Source of the DNA: Rhodovulum sp. PH10
Lineage (GTDB): Bacteria; Pseudomonadota; Alphaproteobacteria; Rhizobiales; Xanthobacteraceae
Assembly (NCBI RefSeq): GCF_000293785.1
Contig: NZ_AKZI01000141.1
Location: 1-34,085, forward strand
Direction of reading: 5' to 3'
Length of the DNA: 34,085 nucleotides
The notes beneath the pieces were generated by a model. It did not search any database. It was not told the origin of the DNA and worked only from the letters and a program-made list of their open reading frames with translations. Below, one piece after another: positions 25,299 through 33,980 of the stretch (positions are counted from its first letter, which is position 1; the number at the start of each line of letters is the position of its first letter). The position numbers and the translations under genes are program-made.

Positions 25299-27082
25299 GC
25301 CGCGCCGTCCCCGTCCGCGTCTGCGCCGTCCAGCGCGGTGCGGAAGAGCGCGTCGAACCGGCCGCCGGCCGCCCGCAACGCCGCCTCCGGGCCGATCTCG
25401 GCGACCCGGCCGGCCTCCATCACGAGAACGCGGTCGGCGTGCTGCAACGTCGCGAGGCGGTGGGCGATCGTCAGCATCGTCCGGCCGGGCCGCAGCAGGC
25501 CGAGGCTCTTTTGCACCAGGGCCTCGGTCTCGGCGTCGAGATGGGCGGTCGGCTCGTCGAGCAGGACGAGCGGCGCGTCGCGATAGAAGGCGCGGGCGAG
25601 GCCGAGCCGCTGCACCTCGCCTCCCGACAGCGCGTGGCCGCCGTCACCCACCATGGTATCGAAGGCGTGCGGCAGCGCCGCGATGCGCTCGGCGATGGCG
25701 GCGGCGCGGGCGGCGCGGAGAATGCGGGCCCGGTCGGGCGCGGGGTCGCCGAGCGCGATGTTGTCGGCGACGCTTCCCGCGAACAGCCGCGGCCGCTGCG
25801 GGATGTAGGCGATGCGCCGACGCAGCGCGGCGAGGTCGATCTCCTCCATCGCGACGCCGTCGATCAGGATTTTTCCGGCAGTCGGCACGACGAAGCCCAT
25901 CAGCAGCGCGAGGAGGCTCGATTTTCCCGCTCCCGACGCGCCGACGATCGCCAGTGTCTCGCCCGCCGCCACCTCGAATTCGACGCCGTCGAGTGCCCGC
26001 CGCCCGCCCGGAAAGACGAGCCCGACGTCGCAGAACCGGAGGGCGACGCCGGCCGATCCCGGTGCGTCCCCCGTGGTCGCGTGTGACGCTTCGGTGGCGG
26101 TGGCCGGCCGGGCGAGATCGGGCAAATTTTCGAACGCCACCAGCCGCTCGGCCGCGCCGAGCGCCTCCATGCGGGCGTGATAGGCGGTGCCCATCGCGCG
26201 CAGCGGCAGATAGAATTCCGGCGCCAGCAGCAGGACGAACAGGCCGTGCTGATAAGTCGTCTCGCCCCACAAGAGGCGGAAGCCGACCAGCACCGCCACC
26301 AGCGCGATCGACACGGTGGCGAAGAATTCGAGCGTCAGCGCCGAGAGGAAGGCGAGCCGCAGCACCGCCATCGTCTCGCGCCGATAGCCGTCGGCGGTCT
26401 CCGCCACCGCCCGCACCATGCGCCGGCCGGCATTGTAGGCGCGCAGCGTCGGCAGCCCCTGGATGGCGTCGAGGACGTGGCCGGACATCCGCTGCAGATG
26501 CCGCCACTGGCGCTGGTTCAGCGCCTCCGCGCCCTTGCCGATCAGCACCATGAAGAACGGGATGAGCGGTGCCGTGACGACGAAGACGAGCGCCGAGAGC
26601 CAGTCGAGCGGCGCGACCACCGCGAGAATGCCGAGCGGGATCACCACCGCTTGGGTGACGGCCGGAAGATAGCGCGAGAAGAACGGCTCGACGCCGCGCG
26701 CGCCGTCGGCGATCACCGCGACGATCTCGCCCGAAGGCCGCTCGGCGACGCCGGCCGGGCCCGCGCGATCGAGCTTTGCCAGCAGGCTCTTGCGCAATGC
26801 CGGCACGACCCGCATCGCCGCGGAGAAGCCGAGCCGGTCGGCCGCGTAGGCCGTCGCGGCACGCAGCAGCACGACGAGAGCGAGCAGCGCGAACGGTGTG
26901 GCGAGCGTGTCGGCTGCGCGGTGCTCGATCAGGCCGGCATGGAGAATGGTCGCGACCAGCCACGCCTGCGCGACGATGGCGACGCCGCCGAGCAGCGCCG
27001 CCGCCATCGCGAGCCGCAGCTCGCGCCGGGCGAGCGGGCGGAGGCGGCGCAGGCACGCGGCGTCGGCGCTTTTTTCGCTCAC
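25295..27082 (-). CDS. cydD: Heterodimeric ABC exporter subunit CydD
   Basis: A 595-residue ABC half-transporter and partner of CydC in thiol export for cytochrome bd maturation. The membrane domain has six helices with the CydD-typical segments SRYLPAVTQAVVIPLGILA, PLIPFFMVLIGKGAEALNQRQW and LRAMGTAYHARMEALGAAERL. The ATPase domain has Walker A GASGAGKSS, signature LSGGEVQRLGLARAF, Walker B LVLLDEP and H-loop TIAHRLATL. Length is about the family norm (580-590). It lies 61 bp downstream of cydX and overlaps cydC by ATGA, so the five cyd genes form one operon. Confidence 0.95.
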   Translation of the reverse strand: MSEKSADAACLRRLRPLARRELRLAMAAALLGGVAIVAQAWLVATILHAGLIEHRAADTLATPFALLALVVLLRAATAYAADRLGFSAAMRVVPALRKSLLAKLDRAGPAGVAERPSGEIVAVIADGARGVEPFFSRYLPAVTQAVVIPLGILAVVAPLDWLSALVFVVTAPLIPFFMVLIGKGAEALNQRQWRHLQRMSGHVLDAIQGLPTLRAYNAGRRMVRAVAETADGYRRETMAVLRLAFLSALTLEFFATVSIALVAVLVGFRLLWGETTYQHGLFVLLLAPEFYLPLRAMGTAYHARMEALGAAERLVAFENLPDLARPATATEASHATTGDAPGSAGVALRFCDVGLVFPGGRRALDGVEFEVAAGETLAIVGASGAGKSSLLALLMGFVVPTAGKILIDGVAMEEIDLAALRRRIAYIPQRPRLFAGSVADNIALGDPAPDRARILRAARAAAIAERIAALPHAFDTMVGDGGHALSGGEVQRLGLARAFYRDAPLVLLDEPTAHLDAETEALVQKSLGLLRPGRTMLTIAHRLATLQHADRVLVMEAGRVAEIGPEAALRAAGGRFDALFRTALDGADADGDGAA

Positions 27083-27143
27083 CGGTCCCGCCGCGTCGCG
27101 AGGCGAGGGGCCGGGATGCCGGCGGGCTCGACCGCCGACACGG

Positions 27144-27269
27144 CTAGCGGGTCTCGGCGTCGTCGCCGTTCGCCGGCTCGAACTCGCTCTGGAACTCGAA
27201 CCACATCACGTTGATGACGCCGACGGCGAGCGCCGCCGTCACCCCGAGGATCCAGGTGAAGTACCACAT
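27144..27269 (-). CDS. cydX: Cytochrome bd small subunit CydX
   Basis: A 41-residue single-helix protein, MWYFTWILGVTAALAVGVIN and then a polar tail VMWFEFQSEFEPANGDDAETR. The start MWYFxWILG and the Glu/Phe-rich region after the helix are the marks of CydX/YbgT, the third subunit that steadies the heme b595/d site of the bd oxidase. GGGAG lies 6 bases before the ATG. It is placed 21 bp after cydB and before cydD, the usual position in the operon. Confidence 0.92.
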   Translation of the reverse strand: MWYFTWILGVTAALAVGVINVMWFEFQSEFEPANGDDAETR

Positions 27270-27290
27270 GGTCGGCTCCCGTTCCTGATC

Positions 27291-28442
27291 TCAATAGGCG
27301 TGGTGCTTCTTGGCTTCGATGTCGGCGATCGAGACCTTGCCCCACATCGCGCGATAGCACCACACGGTGTAGGCGAGCACGATCGGCAGGAAGATCAGGA
27401 CCGCGAAGAACATGATCGTCAGCGTCAGATGGCTCGACGGCGCGTCCCACACGGTCAGGCTCGAGTTCGGCTGCGTGCTGGACGGCATCACGAACGGGAA
27501 CATCGACACCCCCGCCGTGGCGATGATCCCGGTGATGCCGAGACCGCTCGCGACGAAGCCGAGGCCGGGCCGCCCGACCCGCGACAGCAGCCCCGCCAAC
27601 AGCGGCGCGAGGAGGCCGATCGCCGGCAGCAGCATCGCGACCGGCAGTCGCGCATAAACGTCGAGCCACACGCCGGGCGCGCGCATCACCTCCTTCGCCA
27701 GCGGATTCGGCATCGCCGAATGGGCCGGCTCCGAGACGATGCGGTAGCCGTCGATCCCGAGCCAGACCCACACCCCGCCGAGCGCGAAGAGGAGCGGCAC
27801 GACCAGCGCGAGCACCGCGACCGCGCGCTTCGCGCGATGGGCGACCGCGCCGTCGGCGCGGATCTGCAGCCACAGCGCGCCGTGCAGCGCGAGCATCGCC
27901 ACGCTCACCAGGCCGGCGAGCAGCGCGAACGGGTTCAGGAGCGGCAGCAGCGCCCAGATGAACGAGCCTTCGTAATGCGGCTTGAGGAACGAATCGAGGT
28001 GGAACGGCACGCCCTGCAGCAGATTGCCGAAGGCGACGCCGAAGATCAGCGCGGGGATCAGCCCGCCGGCGAACAGCCCCCAGTCCCACGCGCTGCGCCA
28101 GCGCGGGTCGTCGAGCTTGGAGCGATAGTCGAACCCGACCGGCCGGAAGAACAGGCCGATCAGCACCAGGAGCATCGCCAGATAGAAGCCGGAGAAGGCG
28201 GCGGCATAGACCGCCGGCCAGGCGGCGAAGATCGCGCCGCCCGCGGTGATCAGCCACACCTGGTTGCCGTCCCAGTGCGGGCCGACGGTGTTGATGGCGA
28301 CGCGGCGCTCCTCGTCCTTGCGGCCGACGAAGGGCAGCAGCATGCCGACCCCCATGTCCATTCCGTCGGTGACGGCGAAGCCGATCAGCAGGATGCCGAC
28401 CAGCATCCACCAGACGAGCTTCAGGGTCTCGTAATCGAGCAT
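27291..28442 (-). CDS. cydB: Cytochrome bd ubiquinol oxidase subunit II
   Basis: A 383-residue inner-membrane protein with about eight to nine helices, structural partner of CydA in the bd quinol oxidase. Family landmarks are the start LDYETLKLVWWMLVGILLIG, FAVTDGMDMGVGMLLPF, WDGNQVWLITAGGAIFAAWP, FRPVGFDYRSKLDDPRWR, and near the end GVSMFPFVMPSSTQPNSSLT. Length agrees with E. coli CydB (379). The end KKHHAY resembles many CydB tails. AAAGGAACG precedes the ATG, and the gene starts 27 bp after cydA. Confidence 0.97.
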   Translation of the reverse strand: MLDYETLKLVWWMLVGILLIGFAVTDGMDMGVGMLLPFVGRKDEERRVAINTVGPHWDGNQVWLITAGGAIFAAWPAVYAAAFSGFYLAMLLVLIGLFFRPVGFDYRSKLDDPRWRSAWDWGLFAGGLIPALIFGVAFGNLLQGVPFHLDSFLKPHYEGSFIWALLPLLNPFALLAGLVSVAMLALHGALWLQIRADGAVAHRAKRAVAVLALVVPLLFALGGVWVWLGIDGYRIVSEPAHSAMPNPLAKEVMRAPGVWLDVYARLPVAMLLPAIGLLAPLLAGLLSRVGRPGLGFVASGLGITGIIATAGVSMFPFVMPSSTQPNSSLTVWDAPSSHLTLTIMFFAVLIFLPIVLAYTVWCYRAMWGKVSIADIEAKKHHAY

Positions 28443-28469
28443 GGCTCGTTCCTTTCCTCGGCGTCCCGA

Positions 28470-30065
28470 TCATTCGGCGGGGGTGAGGCGCGCTCCGGGG
28501 AGCGCGTCGGGGGCGCGATTCTGCTCGTGATGATAGCGTCCGGTGTGCAGGCAGCTCGGCCCGAGCCGGGCGAAGCGCACCATCAGAAAGATCTCGATCG
28601 CGAGCAGCACCGAGTAGAACAGGAGATAGGCCGCCATCGAGGTGACGATGTCGGTCGTGGTCAGCGCCGAGGTGGCGAGGAAGGTCGGCAACACCTCGCC
28701 GATCGCCCAGGGCTGGCGGCCGAACTCGGCGACGAACCAGCCGGTCTCGCAGGCGATCCACGGCAGCGGGATCGACCACACCAGAATCCTCAGGAGCCAA
28801 GTGTTCTTCTCGAGCGTGCCGCGCGCGAGCAGGAGGAACGACAGCGCGAACAGGCCGAGCATGGCGAAGCCGAGCCCGACCATGATGCGGAAGCTCCAGA
28901 ACAGGTAGGGCACGTAGGGCACGCTGTCCCACGCCGCCGCCTGGACCTGCGCGTCCGTCGCGGTCGCGGGGTCGGTGACGTAGCGCTTGAGCAGCAGCCC
29001 GTAGCCGAGATCCGCCTTGTGCTGGTCGAAGGTCGCGCGGGTTTCAGCGGTCTTGTCGCCGGCGCGCAGCTTCTCGAGCATCGCATAGGCGACCGTCCCG
29101 GAGCGCACCCGCGTCTCGGCATGGGCGACGAGGTCGCCGATGCCGGGCACCTCGGTGTCGATCGAGCGCGTGGCGATCAGCCCGAGCGCCCACGGCACGC
29201 GGATCTCGAAGCCGTTCTCGCGCTTCTCCTGGTCGGGAAAGGCGACGGCGTTGAAGCTCGCGGGCGCCGGTTGCGTGTGCCACTCGGCCTCGATCGCGGC
29301 GAGCTTCATCTTCTGCACGTCGCCGAGCTCGTAGCCGCTCTCGTCGCCGAGCACGATGACCGACAGCGCCGAGGCGAGCCCGAAGCCGGCGGCGACCGCG
29401 AACGAGCGCTTGGCGAAGGCTACGTCGCGGCCCTTCAGCAGGTACCAGGCCGAGATGCCGATCACGAACATGCTCGCCGTGACGTAGCCGGCGGCGGTGG
29501 TGTGGATGAACTTCACCTGCGCGACCGGGTTGAACACCACCGCCCAGAAGTCGGTCATCTCCATCCGCATGGTGTCGGCGGAGAACTCGGCGCCGACCGG
29601 GTTCTGCATCCAGCCGTTGGCGACCAGGATCCACAGCGCGGAAAGGTTGGTGCCGAGCGCGGTGAGAAACACCACGACGAGATACTGCACCTTGGAGAGC
29701 CGGTCGCGGCCGAGCAGCAGCAGGCCGACGAAGGTCGACTCGAGGAAGAACGCCATCAAGCCTTCGATCGCCAGCGGCGCGCCGAACACGTCACCGACAT
29801 AGTGCGAGTAATAGGCCCAGTTGGTGCCGAACTGGAACTCCATCGTCAGTCCGGTGGTCACGCCGAGCGCGAAATTGATCGCGAACAGCTTGGTCCAGAA
29901 CCGCGACATGTCCTGGTAGATCTGCTTCCCGCTCATCACGTGGACGGATTCGATGATGACCAGGATCCAGCTCAGGCCGAGGGTGAGCGGAACGAAGATG
30001 AAGTGATACATGGCGACGGCGGCGAACTGCCATCGCGACAGCTCGACGAAGGTTTGGTCGATCAT
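28470..30065 (-). CDS. cydA: Cytochrome bd ubiquinol oxidase subunit I
   Basis: A 531-residue subunit holding hemes b558, b595 and d, which oxidises quinol and reduces O2 to water with high affinity. Heme ligands are the N-terminal His21 (MYHFIFVPLTLG), the His in VKFIHTTAAGYVTASMF and the Met in FRIMVGLGF, equal to E. coli His19, His186 and Met393. The quinol loop is of the long E. coli type (PWALGLIATRSIDTEVPGIG up to DLGYGLLLKRY), so this is a true CydA and not the short-loop CIO/CioA type. The GRQPWAIGEVLPT motif is present. The start at 30065 begins where homology does; an upstream in-frame ATG at 30125 adds 20 unrelated residues. First gene of the cydABXDC operon. Confidence 0.97.
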   Translation of the reverse strand: MIDQTFVELSRWQFAAVAMYHFIFVPLTLGLSWILVIIESVHVMSGKQIYQDMSRFWTKLFAINFALGVTTGLTMEFQFGTNWAYYSHYVGDVFGAPLAIEGLMAFFLESTFVGLLLLGRDRLSKVQYLVVVFLTALGTNLSALWILVANGWMQNPVGAEFSADTMRMEMTDFWAVVFNPVAQVKFIHTTAAGYVTASMFVIGISAWYLLKGRDVAFAKRSFAVAAGFGLASALSVIVLGDESGYELGDVQKMKLAAIEAEWHTQPAPASFNAVAFPDQEKRENGFEIRVPWALGLIATRSIDTEVPGIGDLVAHAETRVRSGTVAYAMLEKLRAGDKTAETRATFDQHKADLGYGLLLKRYVTDPATATDAQVQAAAWDSVPYVPYLFWSFRIMVGLGFAMLGLFALSFLLLARGTLEKNTWLLRILVWSIPLPWIACETGWFVAEFGRQPWAIGEVLPTFLATSALTTTDIVTSMAAYLLFYSVLLAIEIFLMVRFARLGPSCLHTGRYHHEQNRAPDALPGARLTPAE

Positions 30066-30434
30066 GAGGAGTGTTCCGGGTCGGTCGGAAGCGCGCGGGT
30101 GGGGAGCGTCGGCGGGATGCGGCACCCGCGGCGGGGAGGGGCGTGCGTGCGGCGGACGGGCCCGTCGCAGAGATCGGCAGCGTTCTCGTGCCGGCGAAGG
30201 TTCTTCATCGCGGACCGAACGGCTTCATATCGTTATTTTCGCATGTGATGTCAGACGAAGAGAGATCCGTCAATCCGGAGAATTCCCCCGTACCGCCGTC
30301 GCGAGGCGTTCGCCGGGGGCGCGAGCGGGACTTCCGCGCGCATCGACGACCGTGACGGAGGGTTCTGGATACCGGCGAGCGATCGCACTATCGTGCGCCC
30401 GCGGCACGTCGCAGTGCCTCGCCGGAGAGTTGCA
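30066..30434. promoter_or_regulatory. Divergent promoter region of cydABXDC and the L,D-transpeptidase gene
   Basis: This 369-bp region must hold promoters for the minus-strand cyd operon and the plus-strand transpeptidase gene. On the minus strand TTGACG (30275-30270) is followed by AT-richer DNA down to about 30220 (AAAATAACGATATGA), which is the likely cyd promoter zone. I found no perfect FNR/FixK palindrome (TTGAT-N4-ATCAA), so any oxygen control is not visible. The transpeptidase ATG is preceded by GGAGAG at 30424-30429. Confidence 0.4.
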
Positions 30435-31070
30435 ATGCCGAAACGCACGTTCAGTCTCGCGCTGCTCGCCGCCGCGGGCGGTCTTGCGGCCATGCTCACC
30501 CTCGCGGTCGCCGCCGCGCCGGCGCTGGCCCAGGGGCGCGCCGCGCCGCCGCCGACGATGGCGATCGACGACCAGCCGGGCTACCAGCCGAGCGCCGAGG
30601 AGGAGGAGCTCGCGCCCGCCTGGCAGCGCCAGCTGGTCTTCTTCCGCACCACCGAGTCGCCCGGCACCATCATCGTCCACACCGCCGAGCGCTTCCTCTA
30701 TGTCGTGCTCGGCAACAACCGGGCGCTGCGCTACGGCATCGGGGTCGGCCGCGAGGGATTCCAGTGGCAGGGCCTGAAAACCATCGTGCGCAAGGCGGAG
30801 TGGCCGGACTGGACGCCGCCGGCGGAGATGATCGCCCGCCAGCCCTATCTGCCGCGCTTCATGGCCGGCGGCCCCGGCAACCCGATGGGCGCCCGCGCCC
30901 TCTATATCGGCGGCACGGTCTACCGCATCCACGGCACCAACCAGCCGCAGACCATCGGCCACGCGGTCTCGTCCGGCTGCTTCCGGCTGGTCAACCACGA
31001 CATCATCGATCTCTACGATCGGATCCCGGTCGGGACCCGCGTCGTCGTCAGGCAGGCTCCGGAGCTCTGA
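30435..31070 (+). CDS. L,D-transpeptidase (YkuD/ErfK family)
   Basis: A 211-residue exported enzyme. A signal peptide (LALLAAAGGLAAMLTLAVAA, cleaved near ALAQG) is followed by a Pro-rich linker and a YkuD domain from about residue 75. The catalytic motif is complete: His166 in YRIHGTNQPQTIG and Cys182 in VSSGCFRLVN. Such enzymes form 3-3 cross-links in peptidoglycan or attach outer-membrane proteins to it. VLGNNRALRYGIGVGREGFQW and PNWTPPxEM-like AEWPDWTPPAEMI are family features typical of alphaproteobacterial members. Start chosen by the signal peptide and GGAGAG 5 bases upstream. It is 2 bp ahead of the next gene, so the two may be co-transcribed. Confidence 0.93.
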   Translation: MPKRTFSLALLAAAGGLAAMLTLAVAAAPALAQGRAAPPPTMAIDDQPGYQPSAEEEELAPAWQRQLVFFRTTESPGTIIVHTAERFLYVVLGNNRALRYGIGVGREGFQWQGLKTIVRKAEWPDWTPPAEMIARQPYLPRFMAGGPGNPMGARALYIGGTVYRIHGTNQPQTIGHAVSSGCFRLVNHDIIDLYDRIPVGTRVVVRQAPEL

Positions 31071-31072
31071 AC

Positions 31073-32170
31073 ATGCAAGTCGTCCGTCTGGTTCGCGCGT
31101 CGCTCGCGCTCGCGGCCCTCTCGATGGCGGCCGTCTCGGTCGCGGCCGTCTCGGTCGCGGCGGTATCGGTCGCAGCGGTCTCGGTCGCGTCGTCCGCGCT
31201 CGCAGCCGAGCCGAAGACGTCGCCGACCCTGAAAGCCGTCCGCGAACGCGGCGTGCTCGTCTGCGGCGTCAACCAGGGCCTTCCCGGCTTCTCGACCCGC
31301 GCCGAGGACGGCAGCTGGTCGGGCTTCGACGTCGACTTCTGCCGGGCGGTCGCCGCGGCGATCTTCGACGATCCCGCAAAAGTGCGTTACGTGCCGCTCG
31401 ACGCCGAGAAGCGGTTCACGGCGCTCGCTGGCGGCGAGGTCGACATCCTGTCGCGCAACTCGACCTGGACGCTCGGCCGCGAGATCGCGCACGGCATCGT
31501 CTTTCCCGCGGTCACCTATTACGACGGCCAGGGCTTCATGGTGCGCACCGCGCAGCCGGCCCGCTCGCCGCTCGAGTTCGGCGGGATGAAGGTCTGCGTC
31601 CAGGACAACACGACCACGGCGAGCAACGCCGCCGCCTTCTTCGCGGCGAACGGCGTCGATGCGAAGCTGATCACCTCGCCGGACCTGAAGGACGCGGTGA
31701 AGGCCTACGAGGACGGCCGGTGCGACGCCTTCACCAGCGACGTGTCGCAGCTCCACGCGCTGCGCAGTGCCTTCGCCGCGCCGGCCGAGCACGCGGTGCT
31801 GCCGGACGTGATCTCCAAGGAGCCGCTCGGCCCGGCGGTCCGCCAGGGCGACGAGGGCTGGGCGCTGATCGCCCAGTGGGTGCATTTCGCCATGGTCGAC
31901 GCCGAGGAGATCGGCGTCGATTCGCAGCGCATCGACCAGGCGCTGGCCTCGAAGCGGCCGGCGGTGCGGCGGCTGGTCGGCACCGACGGGCATCTCGGCG
32001 AGGGGATCGGCCTGTCGCCCGACTGGGCGGTGCGGATCGTCCGGCGGGTCGGCAATTACGGCGAGGTGTTCGAGCGCAATGTCGGCGCCGGCACCAAGCT
32101 CGGCATCCCGCGCGGCCTCAACGCGCTGTGGAACGCCGGCGGCATCCAGTACGCCCCGCCGGTGGAGTGA
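31073..32170 (+). CDS. aapJ: AapJ/BztA-like amino-acid ABC transporter binding protein
   Basis: A 365-residue periplasmic binding protein of the general L-amino-acid (AapJQMP) / BztABCD type. Features in order: VRERGVLVCGVNQGLPGFST, GFDVDFCRAVAAAIF, GGEVDILSRNSTWTLGREI, VTYYDGQGFMVRTA and the C-terminal VGNYGEVFERNVG and GLNALWNAGGIQYAPP, which are AapJ hallmarks. It is an orphan here: no permease or ATPase gene adjoins it, so it would work with a transporter encoded elsewhere. The signal peptide is odd, holding four tandem AAVSV repeats (about residues 19-38) encoded by a 15-bp repeat. It starts 2 bp after the transpeptidase gene. Confidence 0.92.
   Translation: MQVVRLVRASLALAALSMAAVSVAAVSVAAVSVAAVSVASSALAAEPKTSPTLKAVRERGVLVCGVNQGLPGFSTRAEDGSWSGFDVDFCRAVAAAIFDDPAKVRYVPLDAEKRFTALAGGEVDILSRNSTWTLGREIAHGIVFPAVTYYDGQGFMVRTAQPARSPLEFGGMKVCVQDNTTTASNAAAFFAANGVDAKLITSPDLKDAVKAYEDGRCDAFTSDVSQLHALRSAFAAPAEHAVLPDVISKEPLGPAVRQGDEGWALIAQWVHFAMVDAEEIGVDSQRIDQALASKRPAVRRLVGTDGHLGEGIGLSPDWAVRIVRRVGNYGEVFERNVGAGTKLGIPRGLNALWNAGGIQYAPPVE
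31127..31186 (+). repeat. Four-copy 15-bp repeat in the aapJ signal peptide
   Basis: The unit GCGGCCGTCTCGGTC is at 31127-31141 and again exactly at 31142-31156, then as GCGGCGGTATCGGTC (31157-31171) and GCAGCGGTCTCGGTC (31172-31186). Each codes for AAVSV, so copy-number change would lengthen or shorten the hydrophobic core of the signal peptide in five-residue steps. Two identical neighbouring copies suggest it is fairly recent. Confidence 0.9.
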
Positions 32171-32741
32171 GGCTGCGGCGCACGGGCGGGCCGGTTCGGC
32201 CGGCCGCCCGTCTGCCGCCGGCCGGATCCCGAACACGACAGGAGCGCGTTTTTCCACGCCGCGGACCTCGGTCCGCGGCGTGTGAGCGCGTGCGCCTGCC
32301 CGCATGCGGTGCGTGTGCGAACAGCGCTACGCAGTCGTGCGTATTGTCGAGCATGGTCGCTAAAGCAACAAACGATCGAACATCGAGCCCGATCACCCGC
32401 GAGCCTCGCAAAGCCCCGACCATGGTCGACCGCGGCGACACCATCGAAACCGCCGCCCCCGCTCGGGGACGCCCGGTCGCGAGCGCGCCGCCGATGAGCC
32501 GCCTTTCCCCGCCTTCCCAGCCCGCCCCGTCGATCCGCCCCTAGCGCCACGCGGCCTTCGCGCGGTCGGGACGGCATCGTCGCGGCGGCCGGACGGCGCC
32601 TCCGTCGGCTTTTGGTCCCGCGGCGACGAACCGGCTCGACAGGTCTCTCCGGGGTGCGCCCGCCGCCCGCCCGGAGATCGCCTCGACGCGCTGCGTCTCG
32701 ATGGGCCCGCACGGGCCCGCCGAGCAGGAAGGAACGAGATC
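32171..32741. other. 571-bp non-coding region between aapJ and the DRE-TIM synthase gene
   Basis: No convincing gene is seen on either strand; the short open frames are Arg/Pro-rich and lack ribosome sites. It holds a perfect 12-bp palindrome (32255-32282) and a somewhat AT-richer patch at 32330-32390 that may contain the promoter of the downstream gene. Confidence 0.5.
32255..32282. terminator. Perfect 12-bp hairpin, possible terminator after aapJ
   Basis: CACGCCGCGGAC (32255-32266) and its exact reverse complement GTCCGCGGCGTG (32271-32282) enclose the loop CTCG. It is 85 bp past the aapJ stop. The T-run that would mark an intrinsic terminator is not behind it; a TTTTT lies on its left side (32249-32253). 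It may be a Rho-type or bidirectional stop, or a protein-binding palindrome. Confidence 0.4.
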
Positions 32742-33956
32742 ATGAGCGAGCCGCACATCCGCGACAACGAATGGTGGGTCTGCCCCTACAACGACGCGGC
32801 CGAGGTCGCCGCCGACCGCCGGCTGCCGGCGCGGGTGGAGATCCACGACGCGACGCTGCGCGACGGCGAGCAGACGCCGGGCCTGGTGATGGACGTCGCC
32901 GACAAGGTGGCGATCGCCGAAAAGCTCGCCGAGGTCGGCGTCGAGCGGATCGAGGCCGGCATGCCGGCGGTCTCGGCGATGGACTACGCCGCCATCAAGG
33001 AGATCTCACGCCTCGGGCTGCCGTCGAAGATCTTCGCGTTCGCGCGCGCCCTCACGGTCGACATCGACAAGGCGCTCGACTGCGGCTGCCACGGCGTGAT
33101 CATCGAGATCCCGATCGGCTATCCCAAGCTCAAATACCAGTTCGGCTGGACCTGGGAGGACGTGCTGAGAAAGAGCGTCGAGGTGGTCGCCTACGCCAAG
33201 AAGCGCGGCCTCTATGCGGTGTACTTCCCCTACGACACCACCCGCGCGCGCCCGGACGATCTCGACAACCTGCTCGTCCGGCTGATGCAGGAGGCGCCGC
33301 CCGATTCGGTCGGCATCGTCGACACCATGGGCTGCGCGCTCCCCGAGGCGATCAAATACATGGTGCGCCGGGTGAAGCGGCTGACCGACCTGCCGGTCGA
33401 GGTGCACACCCACAACGATTTCGGCATGGCGGTGGCGACCGAGCTCGCCGGCGTCGAGGCCGGCGCGTCGTGCGTCCATGCCTGCGCCAACGGGCTCGGC
33501 GAGCGCACCGGCAACGCCGCGCTCGAGGAGCTGATGGTGGCGCTGCACGTGCTGTACGGCTACGACCGGCAATATCGGCTCGACAAGCTGTCGGAGCTCG
33601 GCGCGCTGGTCTCGCGCATCACCGGCGTGCCGATCGCCGCCAACAAGCCGATCCTCGGCGCCAAGAATTTTACCCGCGAATCCGGGATCGGTGTGGACCT
33701 GGTGGTGAAGGAGCCGCTGGCGATGTTCGGCACCCACCCGGCGCTGACCGGCCGCCGCGGCGAGGTGGTGCTCGGCAAGAAGAGCGGCAAGGCGTCGATC
33801 ACCTACACGCTGGAGAAGCTCGGCCTCCCCGTCCCCGACGACGCGGCGATCGGCGAGATGCTCGAGCGGGTCAAGGCGAAGGGCATCGCCAAGCGCGGCC
33901 TCGTCACCGACGAGGAGTTTCGCGAGATCGCCGCAGCCGTGCTGCCGGGCCGGTAA
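32742..33956 (+). CDS. DRE-TIM acyltransferase of the isopropylmalate/homocitrate synthase family
   Basis: A 404-residue enzyme of the LeuA/NifV/citramalate synthase family that condenses an acyl-CoA with a 2-oxo acid. The catalytic motif IHDATLRDGEQTPG is at about residues 35-48, the metal-binding HTHNDFGMA follows in the barrel, and GLGERTGNAALEE completes the site. Residues 300-345 (KPILGAKNFTRESGIGVDLV, GRRGEVVLGKKSGKAS) form the linker subdomain. The C terminus lacks the long LeuA allosteric domain, so it is shorter than LeuA (about 500-570) and near NifV/homocitrate size. The N-terminal WWVCPYNDAAEV is uncommon. No leu, lys or nif genes are near, so the 2-oxo-acid substrate is open. GGAAGGA precedes the ATG. 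Confidence 0.85.
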   Translation: MSEPHIRDNEWWVCPYNDAAEVAADRRLPARVEIHDATLRDGEQTPGLVMDVADKVAIAEKLAEVGVERIEAGMPAVSAMDYAAIKEISRLGLPSKIFAFARALTVDIDKALDCGCHGVIIEIPIGYPKLKYQFGWTWEDVLRKSVEVVAYAKKRGLYAVYFPYDTTRARPDDLDNLLVRLMQEAPPDSVGIVDTMGCALPEAIKYMVRRVKRLTDLPVEVHTHNDFGMAVATELAGVEAGASCVHACANGLGERTGNAALEELMVALHVLYGYDRQYRLDKLSELGALVSRITGVPIAANKPILGAKNFTRESGIGVDLVVKEPLAMFGTHPALTGRRGEVVLGKKSGKASITYTLEKLGLPVPDDAAIGEMLERVKAKGIAKRGLVTDEEFREIAAAVLPGR

Positions 33957-33980
33957 CCTCGCCCGTGTCCGCGCCGGCCG

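Noticed and set aside
26898-30248. Open frame of over 1100 codons on the plus strand across the cyd genes
   Set aside because: It is antisense to well-supported cydA, cydB, cydX and cydD and has the low-complexity look of a shadow frame.
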